A stretch of 64,000 bases of DNA from Acidobacteria bacterium 13_1_20CM_3_53_8 (GCA_001920415.1 MNJR01000011.1:121903-185902); one strand, 5' to 3'. Shown: positions 15,481-25,062, numbered from the stretch's first letter. Numbers and translations are program-made. The notes: generated by a model not told the origin, from the sequence alone.

Positions 15481-15947
15481 GTTGGCAGTAAATCAGAAAT
15501 GTGCTGTGAAAACCTTCTGGCTACGTCTTCTGAAGGCCCGAACACTTGAGCTACATAAACACTCTTCCTGAAAATGATATTGACTCCGCTTACACCGTCA
15601 TTTCTCAATATGTAGCCCTCATCTCCAAATTCATTCAACTTGGTTTTAGATACTTTCGACTCTGGAATATCCTCCAATTCATCAACTCTGGATTTCAATG
15701 CCTGTTTAGCTTCAGCCTCAGATGTAAGCAGAGCAACAGAGACCAATGCCCGCCCCTTGTTAGAAGTCCATCTGATTATTACCTGATTTGGCATGATCGC
15801 CTTACGATTAAGTTTCCACTCTGGTTCGTGCTTCTTGATCGCGTCTGTGATTTTGGTATAAAGAGAAAGCTCGGCATCCTGTGCTACTGCAAATAGAGTT
15901 GCACCAGAGAGCAATAAAGCGATTGATAAAATAATGCTTCTTTTCAT
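15447..15947 (-). CDS. Secreted hypothetical protein, cassette-like
   Basis: 166-residue protein with a clear signal peptide (MKRSIILSIALLLSGATLF, cleavage likely after AVA), so it is exported. The mature part resembles no family I know; it has a two-fold alpha/beta look (VIIRWTSNKGRALVSVALL, GDEGYILRNDGVSGVNIIFR, VYVAQVFG). The C-terminal SFNRSAD tail comes from the attC-like site. AGGAGAA precedes the ATG. The gene is more AT-rich than its neighbours and is bracketed by GTTAGAT/ATCTAAC core sites at 15976-15982 and 15474-15480, supporting arrival as an integron-type cassette. Confidence 0.7.
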   Translation of the reverse strand: MKRSIILSIALLLSGATLFAVAQDAELSLYTKITDAIKKHEPEWKLNRKAIMPNQVIIRWTSNKGRALVSVALLTSEAEAKQALKSRVDELEDIPESKVSKTKLNEFGDEGYILRNDGVSGVNIIFRKSVYVAQVFGPSEDVARRFSQHISDLLPTSNNSFNRSAD

Positions 15948-16069
15948 TTGTTCTCCTGTAATACTTCAATCAGATATCTAACAAGTGATTATACCGCCAT
16001 CAGCGATGCAACGTGCAGACTAAGCGTATTGACGTTTAGTAATTAAGGCAGCTTGAAAGATGTTTAGAG

Positions 16070-17188
16070 CTAGTTCACGAAGCGCCGCAGTTGGATGCTG
16101 ATGGCGAAGCCTATGGCTATGAAGGTTGCAAGCACTGAAGAGAGTCCGGCGCTCATCAGTGGGAGCGGCACTCCTATGACGGGAAGCATGCCTACGGCCA
16201 TGCCTATGTTTATGAAGAGTTGGAAGGCAAGGCCGCCGACGACAGCCATGATGACTATCATGCCCGTTCGGTCAGGCGAGCGCCGTGCGCCCGTAATAAG
16301 GCGCGAGAACAGTATGGCGTAAGCCAGTAGAAGGAGCAGGCAGCCTATGAAGCCTGTGTGCTCGGCTGTGACGGCGAAGATGAAATCCGTGTGCGGCTCA
16401 GGAAGAAATTTAAGGCTGCTCTGCGAGTAGTCCGTTGATTGAGAGCCTGTGAGACCTCCCTTGCCGACGGTCACGATTGACTGCCATGTGTGATAGCCGA
16501 AGCCGCGACGGTCTGCATTCTCAGGATCAAGAATCACGTTGATGCGTTCAAGCTTGTAGCCGCGCAGCACGCCTGTCTTCACGCCGACCGTGTAGGCCAG
16601 GGGCGCGCCCGCCATGCAGAGCAACAGCGCGGCTAAGACAATCCACATGCGCACGGAAGAGAGAAAGAGGACTACGGCCAGAAGAGGGAAGTAGGTGATC
16701 GCCTGACCCGTATCCGGCTCAAGCATTATCAACCCTACGGGGAGCAAGAGTATCAGTGAGCCTATTAGCGTCTCCTTCACGGTCAAGTTTCCCTGTCTGG
16801 GCTTTCCGAAGTAGTACGCCAGCATCAACACGACGGGAATCTTTACGAACTCGGACGGCTGGAATTGGCCCAGCGCAGGGAGCTTTATCCAGCAGCGCTG
16901 GCCGTTAATCTTCATGCCTATGCCCGGAATGAGAACTATGACGAGAAGCGCCAGGCCGAAGATGTAGAAGGCTGGCGCGATGTGTACGAGCTTGCGATAG
17001 TCCGTGAACGACACAGCAATCATTGCTACGAGCGCAATGCCTAGACCCATCAACTGCTTCTGCCAGAAAGTCTCTGTCGGCTGCGCGTTGTGAATCTGCA
17101 ACGTACCGAAACCCACAATCAGCACAGCCAGCAGCGCCAGCAGCCAATCGAAATCACGAATCTTTCGCTTCTCTAACATTGCAACCAT
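16070..17188 (-). CDS. rodA: RodA, peptidoglycan glycosyltransferase of the elongasome
   Basis: SEDS-family polytopic membrane enzyme that polymerises lipid II during cell elongation together with PBP2. About ten hydrophobic helices are visible. Family landmarks are FQPSEFVKIPVVLMLA, GLIMLEPDTGQAITYFPLL, the catalytic-loop region with LERINVILDPENADRRG and GYHTWQS, and the C-terminal GVPLPLMSAGLSS. Length of 372 residues is standard. The start is ATG 17188 or 17179 (MLEKRKIRDFDW). It is the last gene of the mreB-mreC-mreD-mrdA-rodA series, all on the minus strand. Confidence 0.95.
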   Translation of the reverse strand: MVAMLEKRKIRDFDWLLALLAVLIVGFGTLQIHNAQPTETFWQKQLMGLGIALVAMIAVSFTDYRKLVHIAPAFYIFGLALLVIVLIPGIGMKINGQRCWIKLPALGQFQPSEFVKIPVVLMLAYYFGKPRQGNLTVKETLIGSLILLLPVGLIMLEPDTGQAITYFPLLAVVLFLSSVRMWIVLAALLLCMAGAPLAYTVGVKTGVLRGYKLERINVILDPENADRRGFGYHTWQSIVTVGKGGLTGSQSTDYSQSSLKFLPEPHTDFIFAVTAEHTGFIGCLLLLLAYAILFSRLITGARRSPDRTGMIVIMAVVGGLAFQLFINIGMAVGMLPVIGVPLPLMSAGLSSVLATFIAIGFAISIQLRRFVN

Positions 17189-17189
17189 A

Positions 17190-17275
17190 CAAAACAGTTT
17201 TTAGTTTTCAGTTTTCAGTTAAAAGCTAGTTCGCTTCTTTCTGAAAACTGAAAACTAAAAACTGAAAACTGTTTC
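17190..17275. repeat. Word hairpin C (ACTGAAAACT family)
   Basis: Left arm AACAGTTTTTAGTTTTCAG and one more TTTTCAG. The right arm is the reverse-complement words CTGAAAACTGAAAACT, then AAAAACTGAAAACTGTTT. It lies between the mrdA stop (17279) and the rodA start. The same word family recurs at 60111-60209. Confidence 0.85.
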
Positions 17276-17278
17276 CTG

Positions 17279-19159
17279 TCACTGCCTCATAGCCACTTGT
17301 GCGCCGGGCGGCTCCTCATTCCGGGTCTTGCGGTAGTAGACGTCGTAGAGGGCGCGTGCGGCGGGCGCTGCGTATGTTGCGCCGAAGCCTACGTTTTCGA
17401 CCAGGACGAGCACGGAGATTTCCGGCTTAAACGCGGGCGCGTAGGAGATGAACCACGAGTGGTCTTTATGCTCGCCAACGTCTTCGCCTAATCTGGCGAC
17501 CTGAGCCGTGCCCGTCTTGCCTGCGATCTCGAACCCTGCCATCTTTATGCGCGCGGCTGTTCCGCCGTTATTTACCACACCCCACATCCCCTGAACCACA
17601 AGTTGGTGTTGGTCTTCAGGTATAGGTATAACCTTCGGGTTGGGTCGGTCGAAAGCGCGCGTCGGTCTGTAGTCGGGCGAAGCTGGATCGCCTACGGCTC
17701 GCGCCTCTCTCAGCAGGTGCGGCACGTAAAGTTTTCCGCCCATGCCTACACCAGCGACGGCTCGAAGCATAGCCATCGGCGTTATGATGTCGTAGACCTG
17801 ACCGAACGAAGCATAGACAGTATCAATGTCGCGCCAGTCTGGATCGTGCGGGTTCATGCGCGCTTTGAATGCCGGCGATGGCGTCCAGCTTACAACTTCG
17901 TGCGGCAGGTCAATGCCTGTGCGCTTGTTCAAATCGAACTCGTCAACCATCTGCTCTATGCCGCCAATGGTCATCTTCAACCCTAGCCGATAGAAGTAGC
18001 CGTCGCAGGATTTCGTGATGGCCGTCTTCAAATCCGGCGTGCCGTGATTGCCCATGCAGCGCGTGAACTTGTTGCCTATCTGTATGCCGCCGCCGCACAA
18101 GAGATTCGAGTGCTGAATAGTAATCGCCCCTTGCTGCAACCCTGCGACGGCCATAGGAACTTTCCATGTTGAGCCGGGCGGATAGCGCCCTTGAATCGCT
18201 CGATTGACAAGCGGCGTGCGCGGGTCACGCTGTAGCGCAAGATAATCTGCGCGACCTTCGCGCGTGTTGATGCGCTGCGAGAATAGATTCGGGTCGAAGG
18301 TTGGAGCCGAGGCCATGGCGAAGATTTCGCCGTTGTTCGGGTCCATGGCTATTATCACGCCGCGCTTAGACGGAGTGCTGCGTAGCTGCTCTTCGGCTGC
18401 CTCCTGCAAGTCCAGATCAATCGTAGTGACCAAATCCTGACCCGACTGAGGCTCAACTCTTTCAACCTCGCTCTGAATGTGCCCGCGACTATCAACTATG
18501 ACTTTGCGATAGCCGTCGCGCCCGCGCAGGTATTGATCGTAAACTGCCTCCAAACCCTCTTGCCCGATGATGTCGCCGGGCTTGTATCCGGCCTGCTTGT
18601 ATTTCGGCTGGTCAAGCTGTTCGGGACTAATCTCGCCGACGTAGCCCAGCACGTGAGCGAGCATGCCGTTCTCAGGATAGCGACGCTGCGGTTGCTGTTC
18701 GACGCGAAGGGCAGGGAACTCAAGCTCGTGCGCTTCGACCCAGGCGATGTCCGACTGCGTGGCGTTCTCCTTGACCCGTATGGATTCAAAGGCGGGCTGC
18801 GAACGTATCTCGTCAAAACGCTCGCGCAGGAAATCTTCATCAACCTGAAGGCCGTCCGAGAGCGGCTTGATTAGAGAGTTCAGATCAACGTTCTTGATGT
18901 CTTCGCGCGAGAGTATGACGTTGTAGATTGGGCGCGAGTCAACCAGAAGATTATTGTTGCGGTCGAAGATAACTCCGCGCGGCGCAGGGATTGGCAGCAG
19001 GCGTATGCGCTGGTTCTCGGCAACCTCTGCGTAGTGCGCGCCGTTGAGGACTTGCAGGTAATAGAGACGAATGCCCAGCACCGCCAGCATCATCAGTATC
19101 AAACCCTGAATCAGCCGCAGCCGTATGCGCAGGTTTTGCGAATCGTCCTCGAATTTCAT
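17279..19159 (-). CDS. mrdA: Penicillin-binding protein 2
   Basis: Class B transpeptidase that cross-links peptidoglycan in the elongasome. Single N-terminal membrane anchor (LIQGLILMMLAVLGIRLYYL, residues about 16-35), a pedestal region with the RG(V/I)IFDRN motif near 57-67, then the transpeptidase domain. Active-site motifs are SxxK as STWK near residue 331, SCD in TKSCDGYFYRLG, and KTG in AGKTGTAQV near 543. Length of 626 residues is typical. It stands directly before rodA, its partner glycosyltransferase, with a word hairpin in each flanking gap. Confidence 0.95.
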   Translation of the reverse strand: MKFEDDSQNLRIRLRLIQGLILMMLAVLGIRLYYLQVLNGAHYAEVAENQRIRLLPIPAPRGVIFDRNNNLLVDSRPIYNVILSREDIKNVDLNSLIKPLSDGLQVDEDFLRERFDEIRSQPAFESIRVKENATQSDIAWVEAHELEFPALRVEQQPQRRYPENGMLAHVLGYVGEISPEQLDQPKYKQAGYKPGDIIGQEGLEAVYDQYLRGRDGYRKVIVDSRGHIQSEVERVEPQSGQDLVTTIDLDLQEAAEEQLRSTPSKRGVIIAMDPNNGEIFAMASAPTFDPNLFSQRINTREGRADYLALQRDPRTPLVNRAIQGRYPPGSTWKVPMAVAGLQQGAITIQHSNLLCGGGIQIGNKFTRCMGNHGTPDLKTAITKSCDGYFYRLGLKMTIGGIEQMVDEFDLNKRTGIDLPHEVVSWTPSPAFKARMNPHDPDWRDIDTVYASFGQVYDIITPMAMLRAVAGVGMGGKLYVPHLLREARAVGDPASPDYRPTRAFDRPNPKVIPIPEDQHQLVVQGMWGVVNNGGTAARIKMAGFEIAGKTGTAQVARLGEDVGEHKDHSWFISYAPAFKPEISVLVLVENVGFGATYAAPAARALYDVYYRKTRNEEPPGAQVAMRQ

Positions 19160-19171
19160 AAGACCGTGACG

Positions 19172-19292
19172 AGCAAGAGAGAATTTTTAATCTTTAATTC
19201 ATAGATTTTAATAAAAGGCCGGAGCTTCTCTCTTAATACTGAAAACTAAGAACTAATGATTTAGAATTAAAGATTAAAAATTCTCTCTTGCC
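19172..19292. repeat. Word hairpin D (AATTTTTAATC outer, ACTGAAAACT inner)
   Basis: Outer arms GCAAGAGAGAATTTTTAATC (19173-) and GATTAAAAATTCTCTCTTGC (-19292) enclose a loop containing ACTGAAAACTAAGAACT words. It lies between the mreD stop (19309) and the PBP2 start (19159). The same two-family nesting recurs at 57112-57245. Confidence 0.85.
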
Positions 19293-19308
19293 ATTTGTTA
19301 CTGCTTTT

Positions 19309-19857
19309 TCACCTTCTTCTAAGCTTCAAAATACTGCGACCGCGACGGGCTACGCGGCGGCGTACGGCTAGTTGACGCCGCTGGCGCGCTCGTTCGCTGA
19401 AGAACGTATCGAAGAGATAGAAAATAGCTGTGCCCAGAACGGTCGTGCCTATCAACCTGTACGAAGCCGCCTCAACGAAGGGCATGAGCGACGGCTGGCC
19501 CAGTAACCTGTGCAGGATGACGTAAACGGTCGAGTCCAGCAGCGCCGCACCTGCTAAGACGGGTATACGCACCAAAGGGTTGTCGAGCATCACGCGCGTC
19601 GCCAGCGATGCTATGAGATAGGCGACCAGAGTTTTCGAAAAACCGCCTGCGCCCAGAAGCCCTCCGCCTAGCGCGTCCGTCAACAGCCCACCAGCCGCGC
19701 TCGCCACCAGCGCCTGCATCACGTCGCGCTGCAAGGCCAGGTAAACCACCACTATCAACACGAAGTCAATGTAACGAAGCGGCAGCCATACCTCTGGCAA
19801 AGACGATTGCAGAATCACAGCTACCCCTAAAATTACAGCGACTTTCAGTTGATGCAT
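19309..19857 (-). CDS. mreD: Rod shape-determining membrane protein MreD
   Basis: Small polytopic membrane protein of the elongasome, 182 residues from ATG 19857 (MHQLKVAVILGVAV). Five to six hydrophobic helices and the MreD-like segment GGLLTDALGGGLLGAGGFSKTLVAYL are visible. The position between mreC and the PBP2 gene confirms identity. A longer frame to 19905 would add 16 residues encoded by the adjoining word hairpin (reading SLITHHLSLIK), so I reject that start. The C-terminus is very basic. Confidence 0.9.
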   Translation of the reverse strand: MHQLKVAVILGVAVILQSSLPEVWLPLRYIDFVLIVVVYLALQRDVMQALVASAAGGLLTDALGGGLLGAGGFSKTLVAYLIASLATRVMLDNPLVRIPVLAGAALLDSTVYVILHRLLGQPSLMPFVEAASYRLIGTTVLGTAIFYLFDTFFSERARQRRQLAVRRRVARRGRSILKLRRR

Positions 19858-19861
19858 TTTA

Positions 19862-19972
19862 ATGAGTGATAAGTGATGAGTGATAAGTGATAAGAAGGGT
19901 TTCAAGTTTCAGGTTTCAAGTTAAAAGCAAAGAACCTGAAACTCTTTCTCTTATCACTTATCACTCATCACC
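19862..19972. repeat. Word hairpin E (GATAAGTGAT outer, TTTCAAG inner)
   Basis: Outer words ATGAGTGATAAGTGATGAG on the left and CTTATCACTTATCACTCATC on the right. Between them is an inner hairpin of TTTCAAGTTTCAGGTTTCAAG / AACCTGAAACT, the family of hairpin A. It fills the mreC-mreD gap. Confidence 0.85.
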
Positions 19973-19979
19973 GCTTTTC

Positions 19980-20876
19980 TCATCGCCTTCTCTCCACGTT
20001 CGGGAGCGCTTGATCGGGTGCGACGCGCTGCGGGGGGTGATAGAGCAGCACGGCTACTTCTTCCAGTTGATCCAGGCGCGCGCTGGGCTTGATGTGTATG
20101 ACGTGCGGCGTGGTGGCCGACCCGGAAGTGACCGTTACCACCTGGCCTACGCTCAAACCCTGCGGGTAGATGCTGTCCTGACCTGTGGTCACGACGTAAT
20201 CGCCCACGTTGACCTGCTCAAGGCCTGAGACGTACTTCATCTCTACAAGCCCGTTCGACCCCAAGCCCTTCACAGAACCAAGCGCGTTCGATTGTCCCAG
20301 TTGGCCTACGACCGCTCCTGCCGCCGCGCGCTCGTCCGTAATCAACATGACCTGAGAAGTCCAAGGACTCGTGGCGACGACGCGACCGACGATTCCGCCG
20401 GGCGTGACGACCGGCATGTTCAGTTCAATCCCAGAAGAACTGCCGCGATTGATGGTCACGGTGTTGAACCAGAGCGAGGGGTCACGCGCGATGACGCGAG
20501 CCGGGACAATCTTGTACTGATTGCTCTCTCTTAAATCCAGCAGCCCCTTCAATCGCTCATTCTCGTCTCTGGCCTGTCGCGCAGCGTTAATCTCAATCTC
20601 CATCTCCGCGACGTGCTGCTTCAACTGTTCGTTCTCTGCGGCAGCCGTACGAAGATTCGAGAGTTTCTGAAAAATGCTTACTCCTGTTCCGCCCGCTGTC
20701 GAAGAGACTTGCTGGAAGGGAGCTACTATGGCCTGCGCCCAAACGCGTATGACGCGCTGTTTAGTCAAATCGTCTCGCGCGTCATACGACATCAGACCGA
20801 AATTTAACAGCAGCAATCCGACGAGCCAGAACGGCGCGCGCTGCCTTATCTCTTTCTGCGTTCGTATCGCTGCCAT
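19980..20876 (-). CDS. mreC: Rod shape-determining protein MreC
   Basis: Bitopic periplasmic scaffold of the elongasome that bridges MreB/MreD to PBP2. From ATG 20876 (MAAIRTQKEIRQRAPFW) it has one membrane helix (LVGLLLLNFGLMSYDA), a coiled coil (about residues 70-120, rich in EN and LK heptads) and the two beta-barrel domains with VIARDPSLWFNTVTINRG and GGIVGRVVATSPWTSQVMLI. 298 residues is normal. The longer frame to 20933 starts in the neighbouring word hairpin and is rejected. It is followed directly by mreD. Confidence 0.93.
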   Translation of the reverse strand: MAAIRTQKEIRQRAPFWLVGLLLLNFGLMSYDARDDLTKQRVIRVWAQAIVAPFQQVSSTAGGTGVSIFQKLSNLRTAAAENEQLKQHVAEMEIEINAARQARDENERLKGLLDLRESNQYKIVPARVIARDPSLWFNTVTINRGSSSGIELNMPVVTPGGIVGRVVATSPWTSQVMLITDERAAAGAVVGQLGQSNALGSVKGLGSNGLVEMKYVSGLEQVNVGDYVVTTGQDSIYPQGLSVGQVVTVTSGSATTPHVIHIKPSARLDQLEEVAVLLYHPPQRVAPDQALPNVERRR

Positions 20877-20882
20877 AAAAGA

Positions 20883-20947
20883 AGTGATGAGTGATAAGTG
20901 ATGAGTGATGAGATAAGAGCTTTTTCTTATCACTTATCACTTATCAC
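20883..20947. repeat. Word hairpin F (GATAAGTGAT family)
   Basis: GTGATGAGTGATAAGTGATG words on the left and CTTATCACTTATCACTTATC on the right with a very short loop (AAGAGCTTTTTCTT). It lies in the mreB-mreC gap, immediately upstream of the mreC start and seven bases past the mreB stop. Confidence 0.85.
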
Positions 20948-20953
20948 AGCCTT

Positions 20954-22000
20954 TTACGTTCCACTCGTCAGCGTGTTGTCCCACTTGACGCGCTTGAGCA
21001 GGTTGAAGTCCGAGAGCATCTTGCCCGTGCCCAGGACGACCGAGGAGAGCGGGTCTTCCGCGAGCGAGACGGGCAAGCCAGTTTCTATAGAGAGACGTCT
21101 GTCCAGATTCTTAAGAAGCGCGCCGCCGCCCGTCAAAACTATCCCGCGCTCTACTATGTCTGCGGAAAGCTCTGGCGGGGTGCGTTCTAACGCCACGCGC
21201 ACGGCGTTGACGATTGTTGCCACGGAATCTGCGAGCGCCTCGCGTATCTCTTCATCCGTCATTGTGATGGTCTTCGGTATGCCTTCTATAAGGTTGCGCC
21301 CGCGCACCTCCATCGTCAGCTTCTCTTCTAGCGGGTATGCGCTCCCCAATTCTATCTTTATGGATTCAGCCGTGCGTTCGCCAATCAGCAGGTTATATTT
21401 GCGCTTGATGTACTGCGTGATGGCCTCGTCCATCTCGTTTCCGGCAACGCGAACGGCACGCGAATAGACTATGCCGCTCAAAGATATGACGGCGATGTCT
21501 GTGGTTCCGCCGCCTATGTCAACTACCATGTTGCCGTGCGGCTCTGTGATGGGAAGCCCAGCGCCTATGGCAGCGGCCATAGCCTCTTCGACTAGGTAAA
21601 CTTCGCTAGCTTTGGCGCGATAGGCAGAGTCTTCTACAGCGCGCCGCTCGACCTGCGTGATCTCCGAAGGTATTCCTATGACAACTCGAGGGCTGACCCA
21701 TGTCTTGCCGTTGTGCGCTTTTCTAATAAAGTGTTGAAGCATCTTCTCTGTGACTTCAAAGTTTGCTATTACGCCGTCCTTCATAGGCCGAATGGCGACG
21801 ATGTTACCGGGCGTGCGCCCCAACATCTCTTTGGCGTCGCGCCCGACGGCCTCGACCGCGTTGGTTATCTTATTGATGGCGACGATTGAAGGCTCTGAGA
21901 CGACTATGCCGCGACCCTTCGCATAGACGAGCGTGTTGGCCGTCCCAAGATCAATTGCCAAGTCACTTGAGAAGAGACTAAAGAGCGATTTGAATGGCAT
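20954..22000 (-). CDS. mreB: Rod shape-determining protein MreB
   Basis: Bacterial actin that organises lateral wall synthesis. Nucleotide-binding motifs are all present: phosphate-1 [15 protein letters not shown] near residue 17, phosphate-2 [16 protein letters not shown] near 165, and the adenosine motif [15 protein letters not shown] near 290. The N-terminal segment [13 protein letters not shown] is likely the membrane-attaching amphipathic helix. 348 residues is standard. First gene of the mre series. The 199 bases between it and the GGDEF gene should hold the promoter, but I cannot name convincing -35/-10 boxes. Confidence 0.97.
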   Translation of the reverse strand: MPFKSLFSLFSSDLAIDLGTANTLVYAKGRGIVVSEPSIVAINKITNAVEAVGRDAKEMLGRTPGNIVAIRPMKDGVIANFEVTEKMLQHFIRKAHNGKTWVSPRVVIGIPSEITQVERRAVEDSAYRAKASEVYLVEEAMAAAIGAGLPITEPHGNMVVDIGGGTTDIAVISLSGIVYSRAVRVAGNEMDEAITQYIKRKYNLLIGERTAESIKIELGSAYPLEEKLTMEVRGRNLIEGIPKTITMTDEEIREALADSVATIVNAVRVALERTPPELSADIVERGIVLTGGGALLKNLDRRLSIETGLPVSLAEDPLSSVVLGTGKMLSDFNLLKRVKWDNTLTSGT

Positions 22001-22199
22001 TCTATTTTGTTATCCGTATTCTTTAATGATTGCTCCGAAGCGGAGGATGAACGATTCAAGCACAAACGCATCTGCAACATGGGAAACTTTGGTGCTGGGG
22101 GCCGGAAACGTCTCACCGAACAAGAGCTAACTAGATAAGATACAACGAATTTATATTGAATGCTACGGGGGAATGCTAAAAATCTATTCTTTTTAGAAA

Positions 22200-23750
22200 C
22201 TATTTTCCGTCTTCGACCTTCGGGCTGAGCGTTAGAGCGAATTGAACGCAGTTTTTGCCCGCCGCCTTCGCTTCGTACATAGCTGAATCTGCGCACGCGA
22301 CCAATTGTTGAGGCGACTGCGCGTTCTCTGGAAAAGCCGCGACGCCACAGCTAACCGTAAGCGAGAGACTGAGGCTGCGCCCTCCGTTGAAAGAGTAGCG
22401 AGAAATCTTCCGGCGCATGCGCTCGGCTACATAAGCCGCCTGATCAATGTCTGTTTCGGGCAGCACTATTACAAACTCGTCGCCGCCGTAACGCGAGACC
22501 ACATCCGTGTCGCGCACCGCAGAAAGCAGAACAGCCGCGACCTCCATAAGAACGTGCGAGCCTACAAGGTGGCCGTGCTCATCGTTGACGCCCTTGAAAT
22601 CGTCAATGTCGAGAAAGAGCGCTGCGACGTGCGAGTTATAGCGGCGTGCGCGGCGTATTTCGCCCACAAGATACTGCCGCAGGTACCGCGCGTTATGAAG
22701 CTTCGTCAGGTCGTCCGTCTGCGAAAGCCTCTCGGCCTCGGCTATTCGCACGGAGTTGGCAAGGGCGGAAGCGATGGGGACGGCCATGGCTGAGATTAGA
22801 GAAGCTTCCGCTTTGGTGAAGCTTCTCGGCGCGCACGCGCTTTCGCGCACGGCTTCGAGCACGCCTATTATGCGCTCGCCGCTAGCGAGCGGCACTGCCA
22901 TCACACGCCGCCCGCGCTCCTTCTTTCTAATCGTCTCAAGCTTGATAGCCGCCAGCCGCGCTGCCTTCGACTCCGTCCCCGAAAGCATCGCGTCCGTATC
23001 GGCAAGAAGCGCACGCCGCCAATCTTCTGGAATCTCGCGCTCGGTCTCTGTAAGCCCTCGCGCGGCCAACGGCTCGAAACTATTAGCATGGGGAGCGCCA
23101 GATTCGGAGATGAGAAAAATTGTCCATCGGTCTGCGTGGACGAGCGACGCTAATCCTGCGAGCGCAGTGTGCGCGGCGCTTCGCTGGTCTATGGCGAAGT
23201 GCAGGCTCGCTACAATCTCGAAAGCCGAACGCAGATGCTTCGTGCTCAAGCCTGGCGGCAGAAGGAGCGTGCCCTGACCGAAATCGCTTTCGAGCTTTCT
23301 TGTCAGGCGCAACGACCCAGTCGTCCCATGCTCCTCCATCTCGCGCAAGAGAGCAGGGATTTGCGCAGGCTCATCCGCTACCGAGCGAAAGCCTGCGCGC
23401 TTCAGCGCAGAGCCGTCGGGTGTGAGTATGTTGTGACGCGCGTGCGGGGTCGAATGTCTTCGGCATGCGACAATCGGCACGCTGGGCCATGCTGCCGCCG
23501 CATACTCAACAGCAGCGTACACGTCCAGCATGTCTGCGGCTGCATCAATTTCGTAAAGCACTGCGAGCGGATTGGGTCCAACCGCTTCGGGCAAGCTCTC
23601 GCGCTCGCGCCCCAGGGCGAGCGCCGCCGCGACCTCTGCCTCGCGCAGCACTTCAATGCGCGCTTCGACCTTTGCATCGCGCAGCGCTTCCAGGAGCGCA
23701 GACGCTGGTGCTTCGTGAGCCTCGGCTAATAAGACAACGTGCTTCGACAT
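22200..23750 (-). CDS. GAF-GGDEF diguanylate cyclase
   Basis: Predicted c-di-GMP synthase of 516 residues. The N-terminal 130 residues have a receiver-like alpha/beta pattern (HVVLLAEAHEAPASALLEAL, PLAVLYEIDAAADMLD, VPIVACRRH) but lack a clear phospho-acceptor cluster, so I call it receiver-like only. A GAF domain occupies about 170-335. The GGDEF domain starts near TDDLTKLHNARYLRQYL, with an intact SRYGGDEFVIVLPETD active site and an RDTD (RxxD) inhibitory site five residues before it. No membrane helix. It lies 64 bases downstream of the FecR-domain gene and is probably co-transcribed with it. Confidence 0.92.
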   Translation of the reverse strand: MSKHVVLLAEAHEAPASALLEALRDAKVEARIEVLREAEVAAALALGRERESLPEAVGPNPLAVLYEIDAAADMLDVYAAVEYAAAAWPSVPIVACRRHSTPHARHNILTPDGSALKRAGFRSVADEPAQIPALLREMEEHGTTGSLRLTRKLESDFGQGTLLLPPGLSTKHLRSAFEIVASLHFAIDQRSAAHTALAGLASLVHADRWTIFLISESGAPHANSFEPLAARGLTETEREIPEDWRRALLADTDAMLSGTESKAARLAAIKLETIRKKERGRRVMAVPLASGERIIGVLEAVRESACAPRSFTKAEASLISAMAVPIASALANSVRIAEAERLSQTDDLTKLHNARYLRQYLVGEIRRARRYNSHVAALFLDIDDFKGVNDEHGHLVGSHVLMEVAAVLLSAVRDTDVVSRYGGDEFVIVLPETDIDQAAYVAERMRRKISRYSFNGGRSLSLSLTVSCGVAAFPENAQSPQQLVACADSAMYEAKAAGKNCVQFALTLSPKVEDGK

Positions 23751-23814
23751 GAAACGTGAAAGAAGAGAGCCGTATGAATTACACGAATGGGTTTACGCTG
23801 AACGAGAAGATAAA

Positions 23815-25062
23815 TCATCCGCCGCGCGAGAGCGCGACTTTGTACTGACTTCGATTGCCCTGCGGGTCGTGCGCCTCAACGATTGCTTCACGCACGCCCT
23901 CTGCGGCAGTTATCTGTAGTTGAAAAACTTCGCGGCTGTCCGCCAGCGTCTCGCGCCCAGAGACGCGTATGGTCGTGCCGGGCGGCGCTTGCCCGCGAAT
24001 CAGGTAGACGTTGCCGCCCAGATACTGTGCAGAAAGATTGTTGACGGGAACCTGATCGCCAGTGCCCTGCGGCGCGACCACGAATTTAAGAGGCTCGCTC
24101 CAGTCGCTCATCTGGCCTGAGCCTGCGCGGGCGCGCACGCGCCAGAAGTAGACGCCCGGTCTCAAGTCTGTGGCGTTGAATTCCGTTGCGACCAACTGGT
24201 CGCGCTCTATCACCTTTCCTTCTGCAACAAAGAAAGGAGAGGTGGCGACCTCTACGCGATACTGCGTGGGCGTGCCCATGACGGGACGCTGCCAGCGAAG
24301 AGTAACGTTCGCAGCGCCGTTCGCGCCTACGAAGATTCTCTCAACATCGCGCGGGCTTACGGCTACGGGGACATCCAGCAGCTTCTGTTTTGGGCCAAGC
24401 GTTCCAGAAGGATTGACTGCCACGTAATCGCCTGCATGTATGACGGTCTGTTCGCCGTTACTCGTAGTGGTCTGAATCTGGCCTGCGCCTACGCGAATCT
24501 CTTCGGTCTGCTCTTCAGGGTTGACGCCGAAGCTTGCTCCTGTCTGACCCGCCAACTGGTTCTGCGTCTTAGGAGTCTCAACCACGTTCCTTGTGCCTTC
24601 AGGCTGATCCTCCGTGCGAACATTAATCTGGCCGCGATCAACTGCTACGCGCACGTTCGTCTTGTGCCCGTCGTCGCCGCTAGTGTTGTCGCGCACTATT
24701 ACTGTGCTGTTGGGTCTTACCACCAGGGTGGAGCCATCAGCGAGTGTGATGCGCGCGCGACCGTCCGCCTGCGTCTGGACTGTGTCGCCTGGATAGAGTT
24801 GCGTCTGGCTGTTCGCTGTGATGGTCTCGCGCGTGCTTGCTCGTATTACACGCACGTCGCCTTCCAATGAGATGAAGCGTGCACCGGCGGGCAGATTCGT
24901 CGTCGTAGCAATGTTTTTGAAGGGATTGCCGTACTTCCAGACGTAAGCCCAAGCGCCGCCAGCCAGAATGAGAGCGATGAGCGCGGAGATCAAAAGGTAG
25001 ACCATACGCTTTTGAACGACCCACCAGTCGAAACTTAAGAGACTGCGTCTGCTGTCTATCAT
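23815..25062 (-). CDS. FecR-domain membrane-anchored protein
   Basis: 415-residue protein with an N-terminal cytoplasmic tail, one membrane helix (VYLLISALIALILAGGAWAYV, about 20-40) and a periplasmic FecR domain (about 70-155) containing LYPGDTVQTQADGRARITLA and the following TLVVRPNSTVIV strand. A fibronectin-III-like module (about 255-330, TLRWQRPVMGTPTQYRVEVA, FWRVRARAGSGQMSDWSEPL) and a last Ig-like unit follow. Here FecR is not next to a sigma factor, so it is probably a structural or sensory periplasmic module rather than an anti-sigma factor. It precedes the GGDEF gene and the pair may form an envelope-to-c-di-GMP link (inference). Confidence 0.85.
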   Translation of the reverse strand: MIDSRRSLLSFDWWVVQKRMVYLLISALIALILAGGAWAYVWKYGNPFKNIATTTNLPAGARFISLEGDVRVIRASTRETITANSQTQLYPGDTVQTQADGRARITLADGSTLVVRPNSTVIVRDNTSGDDGHKTNVRVAVDRGQINVRTEDQPEGTRNVVETPKTQNQLAGQTGASFGVNPEEQTEEIRVGAGQIQTTTSNGEQTVIHAGDYVAVNPSGTLGPKQKLLDVPVAVSPRDVERIFVGANGAANVTLRWQRPVMGTPTQYRVEVATSPFFVAEGKVIERDQLVATEFNATDLRPGVYFWRVRARAGSGQMSDWSEPLKFVVAPQGTGDQVPVNNLSAQYLGGNVYLIRGQAPPGTTIRVSGRETLADSREVFQLQITAAEGVREAIVEAHDPQGNRSQYKVALSRGG

